This document shows positions 9,008-17,823 of a stretch of 64,000 bases of DNA, piece by piece. Under the pieces are notes generated by a model. It ran no database searches. It was given only the letters and a program-made list of their open reading frames with translations, and was not told the origin of the DNA. Origin of the DNA: Actinomadura citrea (GTDB lineage Bacteria; Actinomycetota; Actinomycetes; Streptosporangiales; Streptosporangiaceae). Location of the stretch: positions 5,146,001 to 5,210,000 of the forward strand of contig NZ_JACCBT010000001.1 of the NCBI RefSeq assembly GCF_013409045.1, read 5' to 3'. A program made the translations under genes and the position numbers. How positions within the stretch are numbered: position 1 is the stretch's first letter; the number at the start of each line of letters is the position of its first letter.

Positions 9008-9730
9008 ATGGCGCGCACGATCGTGGTCACCGGCGGCGGCACCGGCATCGGCAGGGCGGTGGCGGCGCGCTTCGCGACCGGCGGTGACCGGGTGGTCGTC
9101 ATCGGCCGCCGCGCGGAGGTGCTGGAGAAGGCGGCCGGGGAGATCGGGGGCACGGCTCTGCCGGCGGATCTGGGAGACCCTGCCGAGGTTGAGCGCGTCC
9201 GCGCCGAACTGGCCGAGCGCTTCGGCTCGGTCGACGTGCTGGTCAACAACGCGGGCGGCAACGCCGACAACCACGGCGGGTCCGCCGGCGTCGCGGAGCG
9301 GTGGACGAGCAACTTCCGCATCAACGTCCTGACGTCGGTCCTGCCGACCGAGGCGTTCCGCGACCTGCTGAACCCGTCCGGGACGGTCGTGTTCATCTCC
9401 TCGATCGCGGCCCTGCGCGGCTCGGGCGGCACGTCCTACGGCCCGATGAAGGCGGCCCTGCACCCCTACGCGTGCGATCTCGCCGCCGCCCTCGGGCCCC
9501 GCGGCGTCACCGTCAACGTCGTCGCCCCGGGCTTCATCGAGGACACCGAGTTCTTCGGCGACGTGATGAGCGACGAGCGGCGCGCGGCCCAGATCGCGCA
9601 GACCCACACCGGGCGGGCCGGGACGCCGGGGGACGTCGCCGAGACCGTGCACTGGCTCGCCTCGCCCGGCGCCGGGCACGTCACCGCACAGATCATCCAG
9701 GTCAACGGCGGGGCCGAGCGTGGCCGCTGA
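9008..9730 (+). CDS. SDR family NAD(P)-dependent oxidoreductase
   Basis: A 240-residue classical short-chain dehydrogenase. It has the nucleotide-binding GGGTGIG near residue 12, NNAGG around residue 80, the catalytic Ser in ISSIA and the YxxxK pair in YGPMK. The fold ends with the usual VNGG. ATG 9008 sits behind a near-perfect AAGGAGG. It overlaps the downstream MarR gene by 11 bases, so the two are translationally coupled. Substrate unknown. Confidence 0.9.
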   Translation: MARTIVVTGGGTGIGRAVAARFATGGDRVVVIGRRAEVLEKAAGEIGGTALPADLGDPAEVERVRAELAERFGSVDVLVNNAGGNADNHGGSAGVAERWTSNFRINVLTSVLPTEAFRDLLNPSGTVVFISSIAALRGSGGTSYGPMKAALHPYACDLAAALGPRGVTVNVVAPGFIEDTEFFGDVMSDERRAAQIAQTHTGRAGTPGDVAETVHWLASPGAGHVTAQIIQVNGGAERGR

Positions 9731-10250
9731 GCCGCCGCGCGACGGCGCCGACGCCATCCAGGACGCCTGGCGGCGCGAGCTGCCGGGAGTGCCGGTGGAG
9801 TCGATCGGGGTCGTCACCAGGATCTGGTGGGCCGCCAAGGTCTTCGGCGACGAGCGCCGCCGCCTCCTGGCGCGCCTGGGGGTTGACGTCGCCACGCTGG
9901 ACCTGCTGTCCACGCTGCGCCGCTCCGGCCCGCCGTACCGGATGAGCCCGGGCGAGCTGGCCGACGCCTGCATGGTGACCCGCGGAGCGATCACCCAGCG
10001 GGTGGAGCGGGCCGCCGGTGCCGGTCTGGTCGAGCGGACCACCGCCGGATCCGGCTACCACGCGCGCGCGGTCACCCTCACCGCGCAGGGCAATGCCCTG
10101 CTCGACCGCGTCGTCGCCGACCTGCTCGCGGCCGAGGACCGGCTCATCGGCCACCTCGCCCCCGACCGCCGCGAGCAGCTCGCCGGACTGCTGCGCGACC
10201 TGCTCGCCGGGCTCGGCGGCCCGAGCCCGGCGGGGCAGGTCGGGGACTGA
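9720..10250 (+). CDS. MarR family transcriptional regulator
   Basis: A 176-residue winged-helix regulator starting at GTG 9720 inside the end of the SDR gene. The recognition region reads MSPGELADACMVTRGAITQR, followed by a wing around LVERTTAGSG. It probably represses the SDR operon through the TTTAGATCTAAA palindrome and responds to a small ligand handled by the SDR (inference from context). Confidence 0.9.
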   Translation: MAAEPPRDGADAIQDAWRRELPGVPVESIGVVTRIWWAAKVFGDERRRLLARLGVDVATLDLLSTLRRSGPPYRMSPGELADACMVTRGAITQRVERAAGAGLVERTTAGSGYHARAVTLTAQGNALLDRVVADLLAAEDRLIGHLAPDRREQLAGLLRDLLAGLGGPSPAGQVGD

Positions 10251-10268
10251 CCCTCGGGCGCGGCGGTG

Positions 10269-12440
10269 TCAGTCGCTCGTGAGGATGACGAGTTGCCGGG
10301 TCGCCCGCGTCATCGCGACATAGCGGTCGACCGCGCCTTCGATGCCCTCGCCGAACCCGTCCGGGTCGATGAGCACGACGAGGTCGAACTCCAGCCCCTT
10401 GGCCAGCTCCGGGGTCAGCGACCGGACGCGGGGCCTCCCCGGGAAGGCGGGGTGGCCGATGACGCAGGCGACCCCGTCGTCGTGCGCGGCGAGCCAGGCG
10501 TCGAGGACCCGGTCCAGGTCCGCGACCGGTCCGTGGCCGACGGGGACGCCGCTGCCGCGGATCGAGGTCGGCACGTTGGCGTCCGGGAGCGCGGCCCGGA
10601 TGACCGGCTCGGCCTCCGCCATGATCTCCTCCGGCGTCCGGTAGTTGACGCTGAGGGACGCCAGCTCGATCCGGTCGAGCCCGACCCGTTCGAGCCGTTC
10701 CCGCCAGGACTCGGTGAACCCGTGCCTGGCCTGCGCGCGGTCCCCGACGATCGTGAAGCTCCGGGACGGGCAGCGCAGCAGCAGCATCTGCCACTGCGCG
10801 TCGGTCAGCTCCTGCGCCTCGTCCACGACGACGTGCGCGAACGGGCCGGCGAGCTGGTCGGGGTCGGTGCTGGTCAGCGCGCTCTCGTCGACGAGGGCGT
10901 CATGGAAGTCCTCGCCGCGCAGCATCGTCACCAGCCCCGTCCCGTACTCGTCGTCGGCCACCTCGATGAGGTCGTCCACGACCCTCTCCATGCGCTCGCG
11001 CTCGGCGGAGACGGCGGCCACGTGGCGGCGCCTGCGCAGCGACGCCTCCGGGTCGCCGAGGCGCTGCCGCGCCGCGTCCAGGAGCGGCAGGTCCGACACC
11101 GTCCAGGCCTGGGCGTCCTCGCGCTGCAGCATGCGGATCTCGTCCCTGCCGAGCCAGGGAGCGCACAGCCGCAGGTAGGCGGGCACCGACCACAGGTCCC
11201 CGACGAGGTCGGACGCCTCGATGAGCGGCCACGCCCGGTTGAAGGCGGCGCGCAAGTCCCGGTCCTGGCGAAGCGACCTGCGGAGCAGGTCGGGCGACAC
11301 CGCGCCCTCGTCCTCGTCCGCGCCCTCGTGCTTGTCAGCGAGGATCGTGACCAGCTCCTCCCAGATCTGGTCGCGCGCCTCGTTGTGCGGCGTGCCGGGT
11401 TCCGGCGCCTGGAACGCCTCGGCCCAGTCGGCGGGGCCCAGCCAGACGTCGGACCAGTGGGTGGTGACCTCCATCCCCTCGGTGGGCGGGTTCTCGTAGA
11501 ACCCGACGGCCTTCTCGATCGCCTTCACCAGGTCCGCGGACGACTTGAGCCGGGCCACCTCCGGGTCGGACTCGACCGCCGCCCCGGCCCCCTCGGCGAC
11601 GAGGTCGCGCAGGGTGCAGATCTGCACGCCCTCCTCCCCGAGGCTGGGGAGGACGTCGGACACGTAGGCCAGGTAGGGCTGGTGCGGCCCGACGAACAGC
11701 ACGCCGCCCCGGTGGTGGCCCAGGCGGGGGTCGGAGTAGAGGAGGTAGGCGGAGCGGTGCAGGGCGACGACGGTCTTGCCCGTCCCCGGGCCGCCGTCGA
11801 CGACGAGGGCGCCCCGGGACCCCGCGCGGATGATCGCGTCCTGGTCGGCCTGGATGGTGCCGAGCACGTCGCGCATCCGGTCGGACCGGTCGCTCCCCAG
11901 GCTCGCGATGAACGCGGACTGGTCGTCCAGGGCGGCGTGTCCGGCGAACCCCTCCGCGGTGAACACCTCGTCCCAGTAGTCGCTGATCCGGCCGCGGGTC
12001 CAGCGGTACCTGCGGCGGCTCGCCAGCCCCATCGGGTCGGCGTGGGTCGCCCCGAAGAACGGTTCGGCCGCGGGCGAGCGCCAGTCGAGCAGCAGCCGGC
12101 GGCCCGTGCTGTCGGTGAGACCGAGCCGTCCGATGTAGACGGGCTCGGAGCCGTCCGCGACGGCCATGTGCCCGAGGCAGAGGTCCAGGCCGAAACGGCG
12201 CAGCGTGCGCAGGCGGGCGGTCAGCCGGTGGATCTCCATGTCCCGGTCCATCGCCCCCTGGCCGATCCCGCCGGGCGCCCTGCGCTCGGCTTCGAGGCGG
12301 TCGGACAGGTCGGAGATCGTCTGGTCGAGGGTCTCCGCGACGGCCGCGAAATGCCGCTCGTCACGCTCGATCAGCGCCGGGTCGGCCTTGGGGGACAGAC
12401 GCTCGGGGAGGTCGAACACGCTGGCGGTCAAAGGATTCAC
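10269..12440 (-). CDS. helR: HelR, rifamycin-protection RNA polymerase helicase-like ATPase
   Basis: A 723-residue UvrD-like superfamily 1 ATPase of the HelD/HelR class. HelR removes rifamycins from RNA polymerase and frees stalled enzyme. I place the start at GTG 12440 (VNPLTASVFDLPERLS), which matches the HelR N-terminus as I remember it and has GGAG upstream; the longer frame to 12764 is low-complexity and runs through the regulatory element. Visible motifs are Walker A GGPGTGKT, the Walker B-like VVDEAQELTDAQW and a long middle insertion typical of HelR. A rifamycin-associated element lies at 12616-12634, upstream. It supports induction by rifamycins. Confidence 0.9.
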   Translation of the reverse strand: MNPLTASVFDLPERLSPKADPALIERDERHFAAVAETLDQTISDLSDRLEAERRAPGGIGQGAMDRDMEIHRLTARLRTLRRFGLDLCLGHMAVADGSEPVYIGRLGLTDSTGRRLLLDWRSPAAEPFFGATHADPMGLASRRRYRWTRGRISDYWDEVFTAEGFAGHAALDDQSAFIASLGSDRSDRMRDVLGTIQADQDAIIRAGSRGALVVDGGPGTGKTVVALHRSAYLLYSDPRLGHHRGGVLFVGPHQPYLAYVSDVLPSLGEEGVQICTLRDLVAEGAGAAVESDPEVARLKSSADLVKAIEKAVGFYENPPTEGMEVTTHWSDVWLGPADWAEAFQAPEPGTPHNEARDQIWEELVTILADKHEGADEDEGAVSPDLLRRSLRQDRDLRAAFNRAWPLIEASDLVGDLWSVPAYLRLCAPWLGRDEIRMLQREDAQAWTVSDLPLLDAARQRLGDPEASLRRRRHVAAVSAERERMERVVDDLIEVADDEYGTGLVTMLRGEDFHDALVDESALTSTDPDQLAGPFAHVVVDEAQELTDAQWQMLLLRCPSRSFTIVGDRAQARHGFTESWRERLERVGLDRIELASLSVNYRTPEEIMAEAEPVIRAALPDANVPTSIRGSGVPVGHGPVADLDRVLDAWLAAHDDGVACVIGHPAFPGRPRVRSLTPELAKGLEFDLVVLIDPDGFGEGIEGAVDRYVAMTRATRQLVILTSD

Positions 12441-12615
12441 GTATCGGCTCCGGCTCGTGATCGCTGGTCGTGGTTCCGGCGAGTCCCCGCGACCGCCCGG
12501 GAGCTCGCAGGCGGGCCGCCGTCCCCGCGCGAATCGCGCGGCGACGACGCCTCCTGCACTGCGCCCCCGGTTTCCGCAGGTTCTGGCCTCGGCCGCCGAT
12601 TCTGCGCCACGACCC

Positions 12616-12634
12616 GGGTCTTGCCGCAAGCCCC
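12616..12634 (-). promoter_or_regulatory. Rifamycin-associated element (RAE) upstream of helR
   Basis: The 19 bases GGGTCTTGCCGCAAGCCCC form an inverted repeat. On the helR strand it reads GGGGCTTGCGGCAAGACCC, one base off the RAE consensus GGGGCTTGCGNCAAGCCCC known from actinomycete rifamycin-inactivation genes and helR. A TATAGC hexamer directly upstream on the same strand (12641-12646) could be a -10 box. The 281-base gap around it holds no convincing gene. Confidence 0.85.
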
Positions 12635-12721
12635 CGGGTGCGCTATACGTTGAGAGTGGCGGGGAGAGTCCTCCTTCTCGCGCCCTCCGCCGCCCCTCCC
12701 CGCGGATCCCCGGCCGCCCGC

Positions 12722-13213
12722 TCAGACCATGTACTGGTCGTGGCGGTGGTAGAGGTCGGCCCACTCTCGCTCGCTGAGCTGCCGCCCGCTCCCCACGATC
12801 TCCGCCAGCTCCTCGAAGTAGGCCTCACGCGGAGCCCCCGGAGCGAACAGGACCAGCATCGAAGCCGCCCCGTGCGGGTTGTCGAACGCGTGGATCCCGC
12901 CCGGCGGGACGAACAGGAAGTCGCCGGGCGGGGCGTCGACCCAGCGGTCCCCGTCATAGAGGGCGACGGTGCCGGACAGGACGAAGAACGACTCCGACAT
13001 CGTCTTGTGGAAGTGCGCGCCCGCGCCGCGACCGGGCTCGGCTCCCATGTCCCACCGGTAGAGCCCGTACTGCCCGCCCGTGGACTCGCCCGTGGCCAGG
13101 TAGTGCACCTTCGAGCGCGTGCCGATCAGCAGGTCGGGCGCGGAGCCGCTCTTCCACCATGTGCCGCTGACCTCGCCCTCGTCACCGTGGAAGAGCTCTT
13201 TCGGGTACGACAT
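12722..13213 (-). CDS. Cupin domain protein
   Basis: A 163-residue single cupin. The metal-site histidines appear in GAHFHKTMSESFFVL (His, His, Glu), with the second motif PGDFLFVPPGGIHAFDN carrying the last His. ATG 13213 follows GAGGAGG at good spacing. Such proteins are small oxygenases, isomerases or binding proteins; the substrate cannot be read from sequence. It ends 87 bases before the RAE and points toward helR. Confidence 0.85.
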   Translation of the reverse strand: MSYPKELFHGDEGEVSGTWWKSGSAPDLLIGTRSKVHYLATGESTGGQYGLYRWDMGAEPGRGAGAHFHKTMSESFFVLSGTVALYDGDRWVDAPPGDFLFVPPGGIHAFDNPHGAASMLVLFAPGAPREAYFEELAEIVGSGRQLSEREWADLYHRHDQYMV

Positions 13214-13378
13214 TCCGGCCTCCTCGTCGACTGTCCCGCCCCATCGTGGCGTCCGGCCCTGACAAGCATGCGCGACAGCACGGGCCTGTGACGTACACCA
13301 CCGACCGGGCCACGCCCCGGGTGACGGACGTGCCGGGCGTGGTCGTTAGAGCCGGGTGTGGCCGGGTAGCCGTATGCG

Positions 13379-13588
13379 GTGGCCGGAGGAGCCGGCGACT
13401 CATTCGACACCGAGGGGGCGGAGTTGACCACGCCGGAGGAGAACGCTCCGAAGACCGAGGACACCGATCAGGTGGAGCCCGACGAAGAGCGCGAGTCGCG
13501 ACCCGACGTGCGCACCGAACTGGGCGCCGAACTCGAGGACAAGATGGCCGAGAAGGGGCTGTCGCGGGACGACTTCTCCGAGTCCTGA
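13379..13588 (+). CDS. Small acidic protein, 69 aa
   Basis: A short, highly acidic frame ending in EDKMAEKGLSRDDFSES. The GTG at 13379 has no ribosome binding site. A TTG at 13424 sits after GAGGGGGCGGAG and may be the real start, giving about 54 residues. Glu and Asp dominate, with no hydrophobic core, so it is probably disordered. I do not recognise the family. Confidence 0.45.
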   Translation: MAGGAGDSFDTEGAELTTPEENAPKTEDTDQVEPDEERESRPDVRTELGAELEDKMAEKGLSRDDFSES

Positions 13589-13698
13589 GGTGGCCCCGGA
13601 GCCCGGAGCGCACCTCGACCTCGCGACCTGATCTCACCGGGGGCGTCGGAGAAGGTCCGCGGGGGACGACGGTACGGGTGAGGGACGAGGAGGACCGC

Positions 13699-14097
13699 GT
13701 GATCGGCACGTTGTACGAGCGGTGGCTGCTGGAGATGTGGGCCGGGGACTTCGGACTCGCCCGCGAGCTGGTCACGCCGGATTTCGTCGGGCACTGGCCG
13801 GGTCAGGAGGTGCGCGGGGCCGAAGAGCTGATCGACATTCTGCGGCAGGGGCACGCACCCTTCGAGGGCGTCACCGTGACGCTGGACGTGGGCCCGATCG
13901 TGGACGGGAACCGGGTCGCCGCCCGGTGGACGTTCGCCGGACGGTTCAGGGGCGGCATGCCCGGAGCGACCGCCCCCGAGGGCACGGCGGTGTCGTTCAG
14001 CGGCCACGACGTCCTGCGCGCCGAGGACGGCCGGTTCGCGGAGTACTGGGTGATCTCCGATACCGAGTCCCTCGCCCGCGCACTCGGCATGGAGTGA
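13699..14097 (+). CDS. SnoaL-like (NTF2-fold) protein
   Basis: A 132-residue protein starting at GTG 13699 with GAGGAGG upstream; a second GTG at 13678 lacks a comparable site. The opening LYERWLLEMWAGDFGLARE, then FVGHWPGQEVRG and the closing EYWVISDTESL, fits SnoaL-like/ester-cyclase proteins of the NTF2 fold. Members are cyclases, isomerases or ligand-binding proteins; no assignment is possible here. The neighbouring genes do not suggest a pathway. Confidence 0.75.
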   Translation: MIGTLYERWLLEMWAGDFGLARELVTPDFVGHWPGQEVRGAEELIDILRQGHAPFEGVTVTLDVGPIVDGNRVAARWTFAGRFRGGMPGATAPEGTAVSFSGHDVLRAEDGRFAEYWVISDTESLARALGME

Positions 14098-14123
14098 TCT
14101 CCGCCGAGCACTCCCCCGGGCCG

Positions 14124-14630
14124 TCACTCGGGCAGGGGCTGAAGGGTCGGGTCGCAGAGGCGGCAGCCCAGCATGCCTTGGTAGATGCCGTGCTTCGGGC
14201 AGCGCTCCAGGAATCCGGGAGGCGGCGGGACGCTCCAATCGGGCCGCGTCGCCGGAGTCTCCACGGCGACGGGGGCGGGCCATCCGTCCACCATCGCGCG
14301 GTATCGGCGCAGGTAGTCGAGGGCGAAAGGAGGTTCGTAGGTGAGAAGCCCCCAGCCGTGCCGTGTCATCGCCAGGTCGAGGACGCGCAGCACGAACGCC
14401 TTCTCGGCCGGCCAGTCCGCCGTCCACGGCAGGGAGTTCAGATCGAATCCGTCCGTACCGCGGCCGAGGCGATGTCCGTCCGCGAACAGCAGCACGAGAT
14501 TGCTCTCCCAGACGGACTCGGCGAGGGCGCACCCGGCCAGGGTGAGCACGTCGAAGAAGACGTCCGTCCCGCCATTGGACAGATACAGATCGCCCCCGGA
14601 CGTCCCCAGCGCTTCGAAGGTGTTGCCCAC
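14124..14630 (-). CDS. Hypothetical protein with C-terminal CxxH/CxxC cluster
   Basis: A 168-residue protein of unknown family. Near the C-terminus the segment CPKHGIYQGMLGCRLCDP has three Cys and one His spaced like a small zinc ribbon. The start is GTG 14630, only six bases after the MMPL stop codon, so it is probably translated from the MMPL transcript. The rest is soluble and unremarkable (LNSLPWTADWPAEKAFVLRV). Confidence 0.6.
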   Translation of the reverse strand: MGNTFEALGTSGGDLYLSNGGTDVFFDVLTLAGCALAESVWESNLVLLFADGHRLGRGTDGFDLNSLPWTADWPAEKAFVLRVLDLAMTRHGWGLLTYEPPFALDYLRRYRAMVDGWPAPVAVETPATRPDWSVPPPPGFLERCPKHGIYQGMLGCRLCDPTLQPLPE

Positions 14631-14636
14631 GCCTCG

Positions 14637-16760
14637 TCACCTGTCTCTCGGGGTTGCATGGACGGCCTCGGCTGTTCCGGCGTTCCGCGGATGGCGGGTG
14701 AAGCGGGTGGGCCACCACACCTTGGGGCCGATCATCCGGACGAGCGCCGGGACCAGCAGGGACCGCACCACGAGCGTGTCCAGCAGCACGCCGAACGCGA
14801 CGATGAACGCGATCTGCGCCAGGAACGACAGCGGGATGACGACCAGGGCGGCGAACGTGGCGGCCAGCACGACTCCCGCGGAGGTGATGACGCCGCCGGT
14901 CGCCGTCAGGCCGCGGAGCACGCCTTCCCGCACGCCCCAGCGCCGCGTCTCCTCCCGGACCCGCGACATGAGGAAGATGTTGTAGTCGACGCCGAGCGCG
15001 ACCAGGAACACGAAACCGTAGAGCGGCACCGAGGCGTCCAGGCCGGTGAAGCCGAACAGGTGACGGAACACCAGGGCCGCGACACCGAGCGTGGCGACGT
15101 AGTTCAGCGCGACGGTCGCGATGAGCAGGACGGGCAGCGGCAGCGAGCGCAGGAGCAGCACCAGGATGACCAGGATGATCGCCAGAACGACCGGGATGAT
15201 GACCGTTCGGTCGTGGGCGGCGGTCTTCTGGGTGTCGTACTGCTGGGCCGTGTAGCCGCCGACCAGCGCGTCCGCCCCGGGGACGCCGTGCACGGCGGCG
15301 CGCAGGCGCTTGAGGGCGGCCTTCGCGGCGTCGCTGTCGGCGGCCGCCTTCAGCGTCGCGTCGATCCGGACCCGCCCGTCCACGACCTTCGGCGGCCCGC
15401 CGGGGCGGCCGGACTCGCCGACGGGCGCGGCGTCCGCGACGCCCTCCGTCCGGACGGCGGCATCGGTGACGGCCTGGGCCCGCGCCGCGTCGGCGATGAT
15501 GACCGCCGGCTGGCCGGAACCGCCGGGGAAGTGCTCGGAGAGCGTCCGCTGCGCGGCGACCGAGGGCGCGTCATTGGTGAACGTCTCCTCCAGCGGGACG
15601 CCGTGGGCGCGCAGCCCCGGGGCGAACGCGGCACAGGCGATGAGGGCGATGCCCGTTCCGGCGACGACGCGGCGCGGGTGCAGGTCGACGAGGTCGGCGA
15701 CGCGGGCCCAGAGGCCCCTTCCCCCGCGGGCGCCTTCGGCCGGGGGCCGGGGTTTCGCGGGCCAGAACGCGATCCGTCCGAGCACGACGAGGACCGCCGG
15801 GAGGAACGTCAGCGCGCTGAGGACGGCGCAGGCGATGCCGATCGCGCCCACCGGCCCGAGGGCCCGGTTGTTGGTGAGGTTGCTGAGCAGCAGCGCGAGC
15901 AGGCCGAGCGCGACGGTGGCTCCGCTGGCGACGATCGCGCTGAACGATCCGCGCACCGCCGCCCACCCGGCGGTGAAGCGGTCCCGGCCGGCCGCCGCCT
16001 CCTCCCGGAAGCGGGCCGCGAGCAGCAGCGCGTAGTCGGTGGCGGCGCCGATGACCAGGATCGACAGGATGCCCTGGACCTGGCCGTCGACCCGGACGAG
16101 GTCGTTCTTGGCCAGCGCGTAGACCACCGCGCACGCCAGGCCCAGCGCGAACACCGCCCCGAGGATGATCACCAGCGGGAGCAGGACGCTGCGGTAGACC
16201 AGCAGCAGGATGACCAGGACGGCGATGAGCGCGACGCCCAGCAGCAGCCCGTCGATCCCGGCGAAGGCGTCCGACAGGTCCGCCCGGGTGGCGGCCGGCC
16301 CGCTGATCTGCGCCTTCGCCCCGGGGACGGTCTTCGCCGCCGCACGGACCCGGTCCAGCACGGCCGGCAGTTCGTCGTCGAGGTCGGGCCTGAGCGGGAC
16401 GACGCCCTCCAGCGCCCGGCCGTCGTCCGAGCGCAGGGCCGGCGACGGTGTCCCGAGCGTGCCGGGCGCGCCCCGCAGCCCGGCGAGCGCGCGGGTCGCC
16501 GCGTCCCGCTGGGCGTCGGAGACGCGGCCGTTCACCGTCCACACGACGATGGCGGGGACGGTCTCCTTCTCATCGAAGGCCTGCTGCGCCCGCAGGACCC
16601 GGGTGGACTCGGCACTGCGCGGCAGGAAGGCCGCCTGGTCGTTGGTGGAGACCTCACCGAGCTTCCCGGCATAGGGGCCGAGGGCGCCGCCGACGGCCAG
16701 CCAGACCAGGAGCAGCACTGCCGGGATCGCCCAGCGGATCGGGCGCGGCGGTGTTCGCAT
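14637..16760 (-). CDS. MMPL family RND-type exporter
   Basis: A 707-residue membrane protein with two similar halves. Each half has a large external loop after the first membrane segment, then a block of about five segments, as in the MmpL/RND family, which export lipids or drugs by proton motive force. The second half has the typical FLVALGVDYNIFLMSRVREE motif and the first has VIGAATDYALLLAARFREE. I choose ATG 16760 because GGGAGG sits just upstream; a longer frame to 16817 would run into the operator. It is divergent from a MarR gene. Confidence 0.85.
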   Translation of the reverse strand: MRTPPRPIRWAIPAVLLLVWLAVGGALGPYAGKLGEVSTNDQAAFLPRSAESTRVLRAQQAFDEKETVPAIVVWTVNGRVSDAQRDAATRALAGLRGAPGTLGTPSPALRSDDGRALEGVVPLRPDLDDELPAVLDRVRAAAKTVPGAKAQISGPAATRADLSDAFAGIDGLLLGVALIAVLVILLLVYRSVLLPLVIILGAVFALGLACAVVYALAKNDLVRVDGQVQGILSILVIGAATDYALLLAARFREEAAAGRDRFTAGWAAVRGSFSAIVASGATVALGLLALLLSNLTNNRALGPVGAIGIACAVLSALTFLPAVLVVLGRIAFWPAKPRPPAEGARGGRGLWARVADLVDLHPRRVVAGTGIALIACAAFAPGLRAHGVPLEETFTNDAPSVAAQRTLSEHFPGGSGQPAVIIADAARAQAVTDAAVRTEGVADAAPVGESGRPGGPPKVVDGRVRIDATLKAAADSDAAKAALKRLRAAVHGVPGADALVGGYTAQQYDTQKTAAHDRTVIIPVVLAIILVILVLLLRSLPLPVLLIATVALNYVATLGVAALVFRHLFGFTGLDASVPLYGFVFLVALGVDYNIFLMSRVREETRRWGVREGVLRGLTATGGVITSAGVVLAATFAALVVIPLSFLAQIAFIVAFGVLLDTLVVRSLLVPALVRMIGPKVWWPTRFTRHPRNAGTAEAVHATPRDR

Positions 16761-16803
16761 CGGTTCCTCCCAGCGAGTTCGACCTGCCGCGGCCATACCC
16801 ACA

Positions 16804-16842
16804 AATACCTCAATCATTAACTATCTCAATGATTGAGGTATT
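16804..16842. promoter_or_regulatory. MarR operator with 15-bp perfect inverted-repeat arms
   Basis: Left arm AATACCTCAATCATT (16804-16818) and right arm AATGATTGAGGTATT (16828-16842) are perfect complements around a 9-base centre. The site lies between the divergent MMPL and MarR genes. Weak -35/-10 pairs can be drawn on both strands inside it: TTAACT and TATTGT, 16 bases apart, toward marR, and a similar TTGAGA/TATTTG pair toward the exporter. The repressor would therefore cover both promoters. The MarR ATG lies only 14 bases beyond it, so that mRNA may be nearly leaderless. Confidence 0.8.
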
Positions 16843-16856
16843 GTAATCTGATCGGC

Positions 16857-17351
16857 ATGGCCGAGGGAGCGGAGGAGACGGAGGGTCCCGCCGGCCTCCG
16901 GTCGTTCGCCGTCGAGCTGCGCCGGTTGAACTCCGAGTTCAACCGGATCGCGCACGAGTTCGCCCATGCCAGCGGCCTGCACCCGACCGACGTCCAGGCC
17001 CTGGTCGCGATCATGGACGCACGGCAGCGCACCCCCGACCGGCCGATGACCCCGGGGCGCCTGCGCGAGGAGCTGAACGTCACCTCCGGCGCGGTCACCG
17101 CCTGCCTCGACCGCCTCGAACGCCTCGGCCACATCACCCGGGCGCGCGACCCGGCCGACCGGCGGGTCGTCCATCTGCGGTACGAGCCGTCCGCCATGAC
17201 CATGGCCCGCGAGTACTTCCGCCCGCTGGCGGAGAGCACCGAGGCGGCGCGGGGCGGGTTCAGCGAGGAGGAACTGCGCCTCATCCTGCGCTTCCTCCGC
17301 GCGATGAACGAGGAACTCTCCAAGCTCCGCGCCCGCGGTTCGGGCCGCTAG
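16857..17351 (+). CDS. MarR family regulator of the divergent exporter
   Basis: A 164-residue winged-helix protein starting at ATG 16857; an in-frame TTG at 16833 lies within the operator and is rejected. The DNA-binding part includes MTPGRLREELNVTSGAVTAC and the wing RARDPADRRVVHLRY with the conserved Asp/Arg pair. The adjacent 15-bp-arm palindrome and the divergent MMPL gene make it the likely ligand-responsive repressor of that exporter and of itself. Confidence 0.9.
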   Translation: MAEGAEETEGPAGLRSFAVELRRLNSEFNRIAHEFAHASGLHPTDVQALVAIMDARQRTPDRPMTPGRLREELNVTSGAVTACLDRLERLGHITRARDPADRRVVHLRYEPSAMTMAREYFRPLAESTEAARGGFSEEELRLILRFLRAMNEELSKLRARGSGR

Positions 17352-17764
17352 GCCGACGGCGCGTTCTGGGCGGGACCGAGCAGGTCCCAGCGGTTTCCGG
17401 CGAGATCGAGGAAGACGGCGACGCGTCCGTAGGGTTCGGAGCGGGGCCGGGTGACGAACTCCACGCCCGCGATCGTCATGCGTTCGTAGGCGGCGTCGAA
17501 GTCCTCCACCCGCAGGAAGAACCCCACGCGCCCCGCGACCTGGTTCCCGACCACGGCGGCCTGGTGCGGGCCGTCCGCGCGGGCGAGCAGGATGCCCGTC
17601 CGAGCGCCCGGCGGCCGGACCACCACCCACCGCTTGGGACGGCCGTCGTTGGTGAGCGATGGCGAGTCCTCGACCATGTCGAACCCGAGAGCGCCGGTGA
17701 AGAACGCGATGGCGTCGTCGTAGTCGTCCACGACGATCGTGATGAGATCAAGCCGCACCGTCAT
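17348..17764 (-). CDS. VOC family (glyoxalase-like) protein
   Basis: A 138-residue vicinal oxygen chelate protein with two beta-alpha-beta repeats: MTVRLDLITIVVDDYDDAIAF at the start, and VGFFLRVEDFDAAYERM in the second half, ending with VFLDLAGNRWDLLG. Members include dioxygenases, isomerases and resistance binding proteins. Its stop codon overlaps that of the convergent MarR gene by four bases at 17348-17351. Substrate unknown. Confidence 0.85.
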   Translation of the reverse strand: MTVRLDLITIVVDDYDDAIAFFTGALGFDMVEDSPSLTNDGRPKRWVVVRPPGARTGILLARADGPHQAAVVGNQVAGRVGFFLRVEDFDAAYERMTIAGVEFVTRPRSEPYGRVAVFLDLAGNRWDLLGPAQNAPSA

Positions 17765-17823
17765 GAGGGTACGGTGCGGTCGTCCGAGCGATCATGCGGC
17801 CACGGAACGAAGCGATACCCGGC

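Noticed and set aside
12441..12764. 108-residue N-terminal extension of HelR
   Set aside because: Low-complexity sequence crossing the RAE; HelR homology begins at the GTG 12440 with a ribosome binding site.
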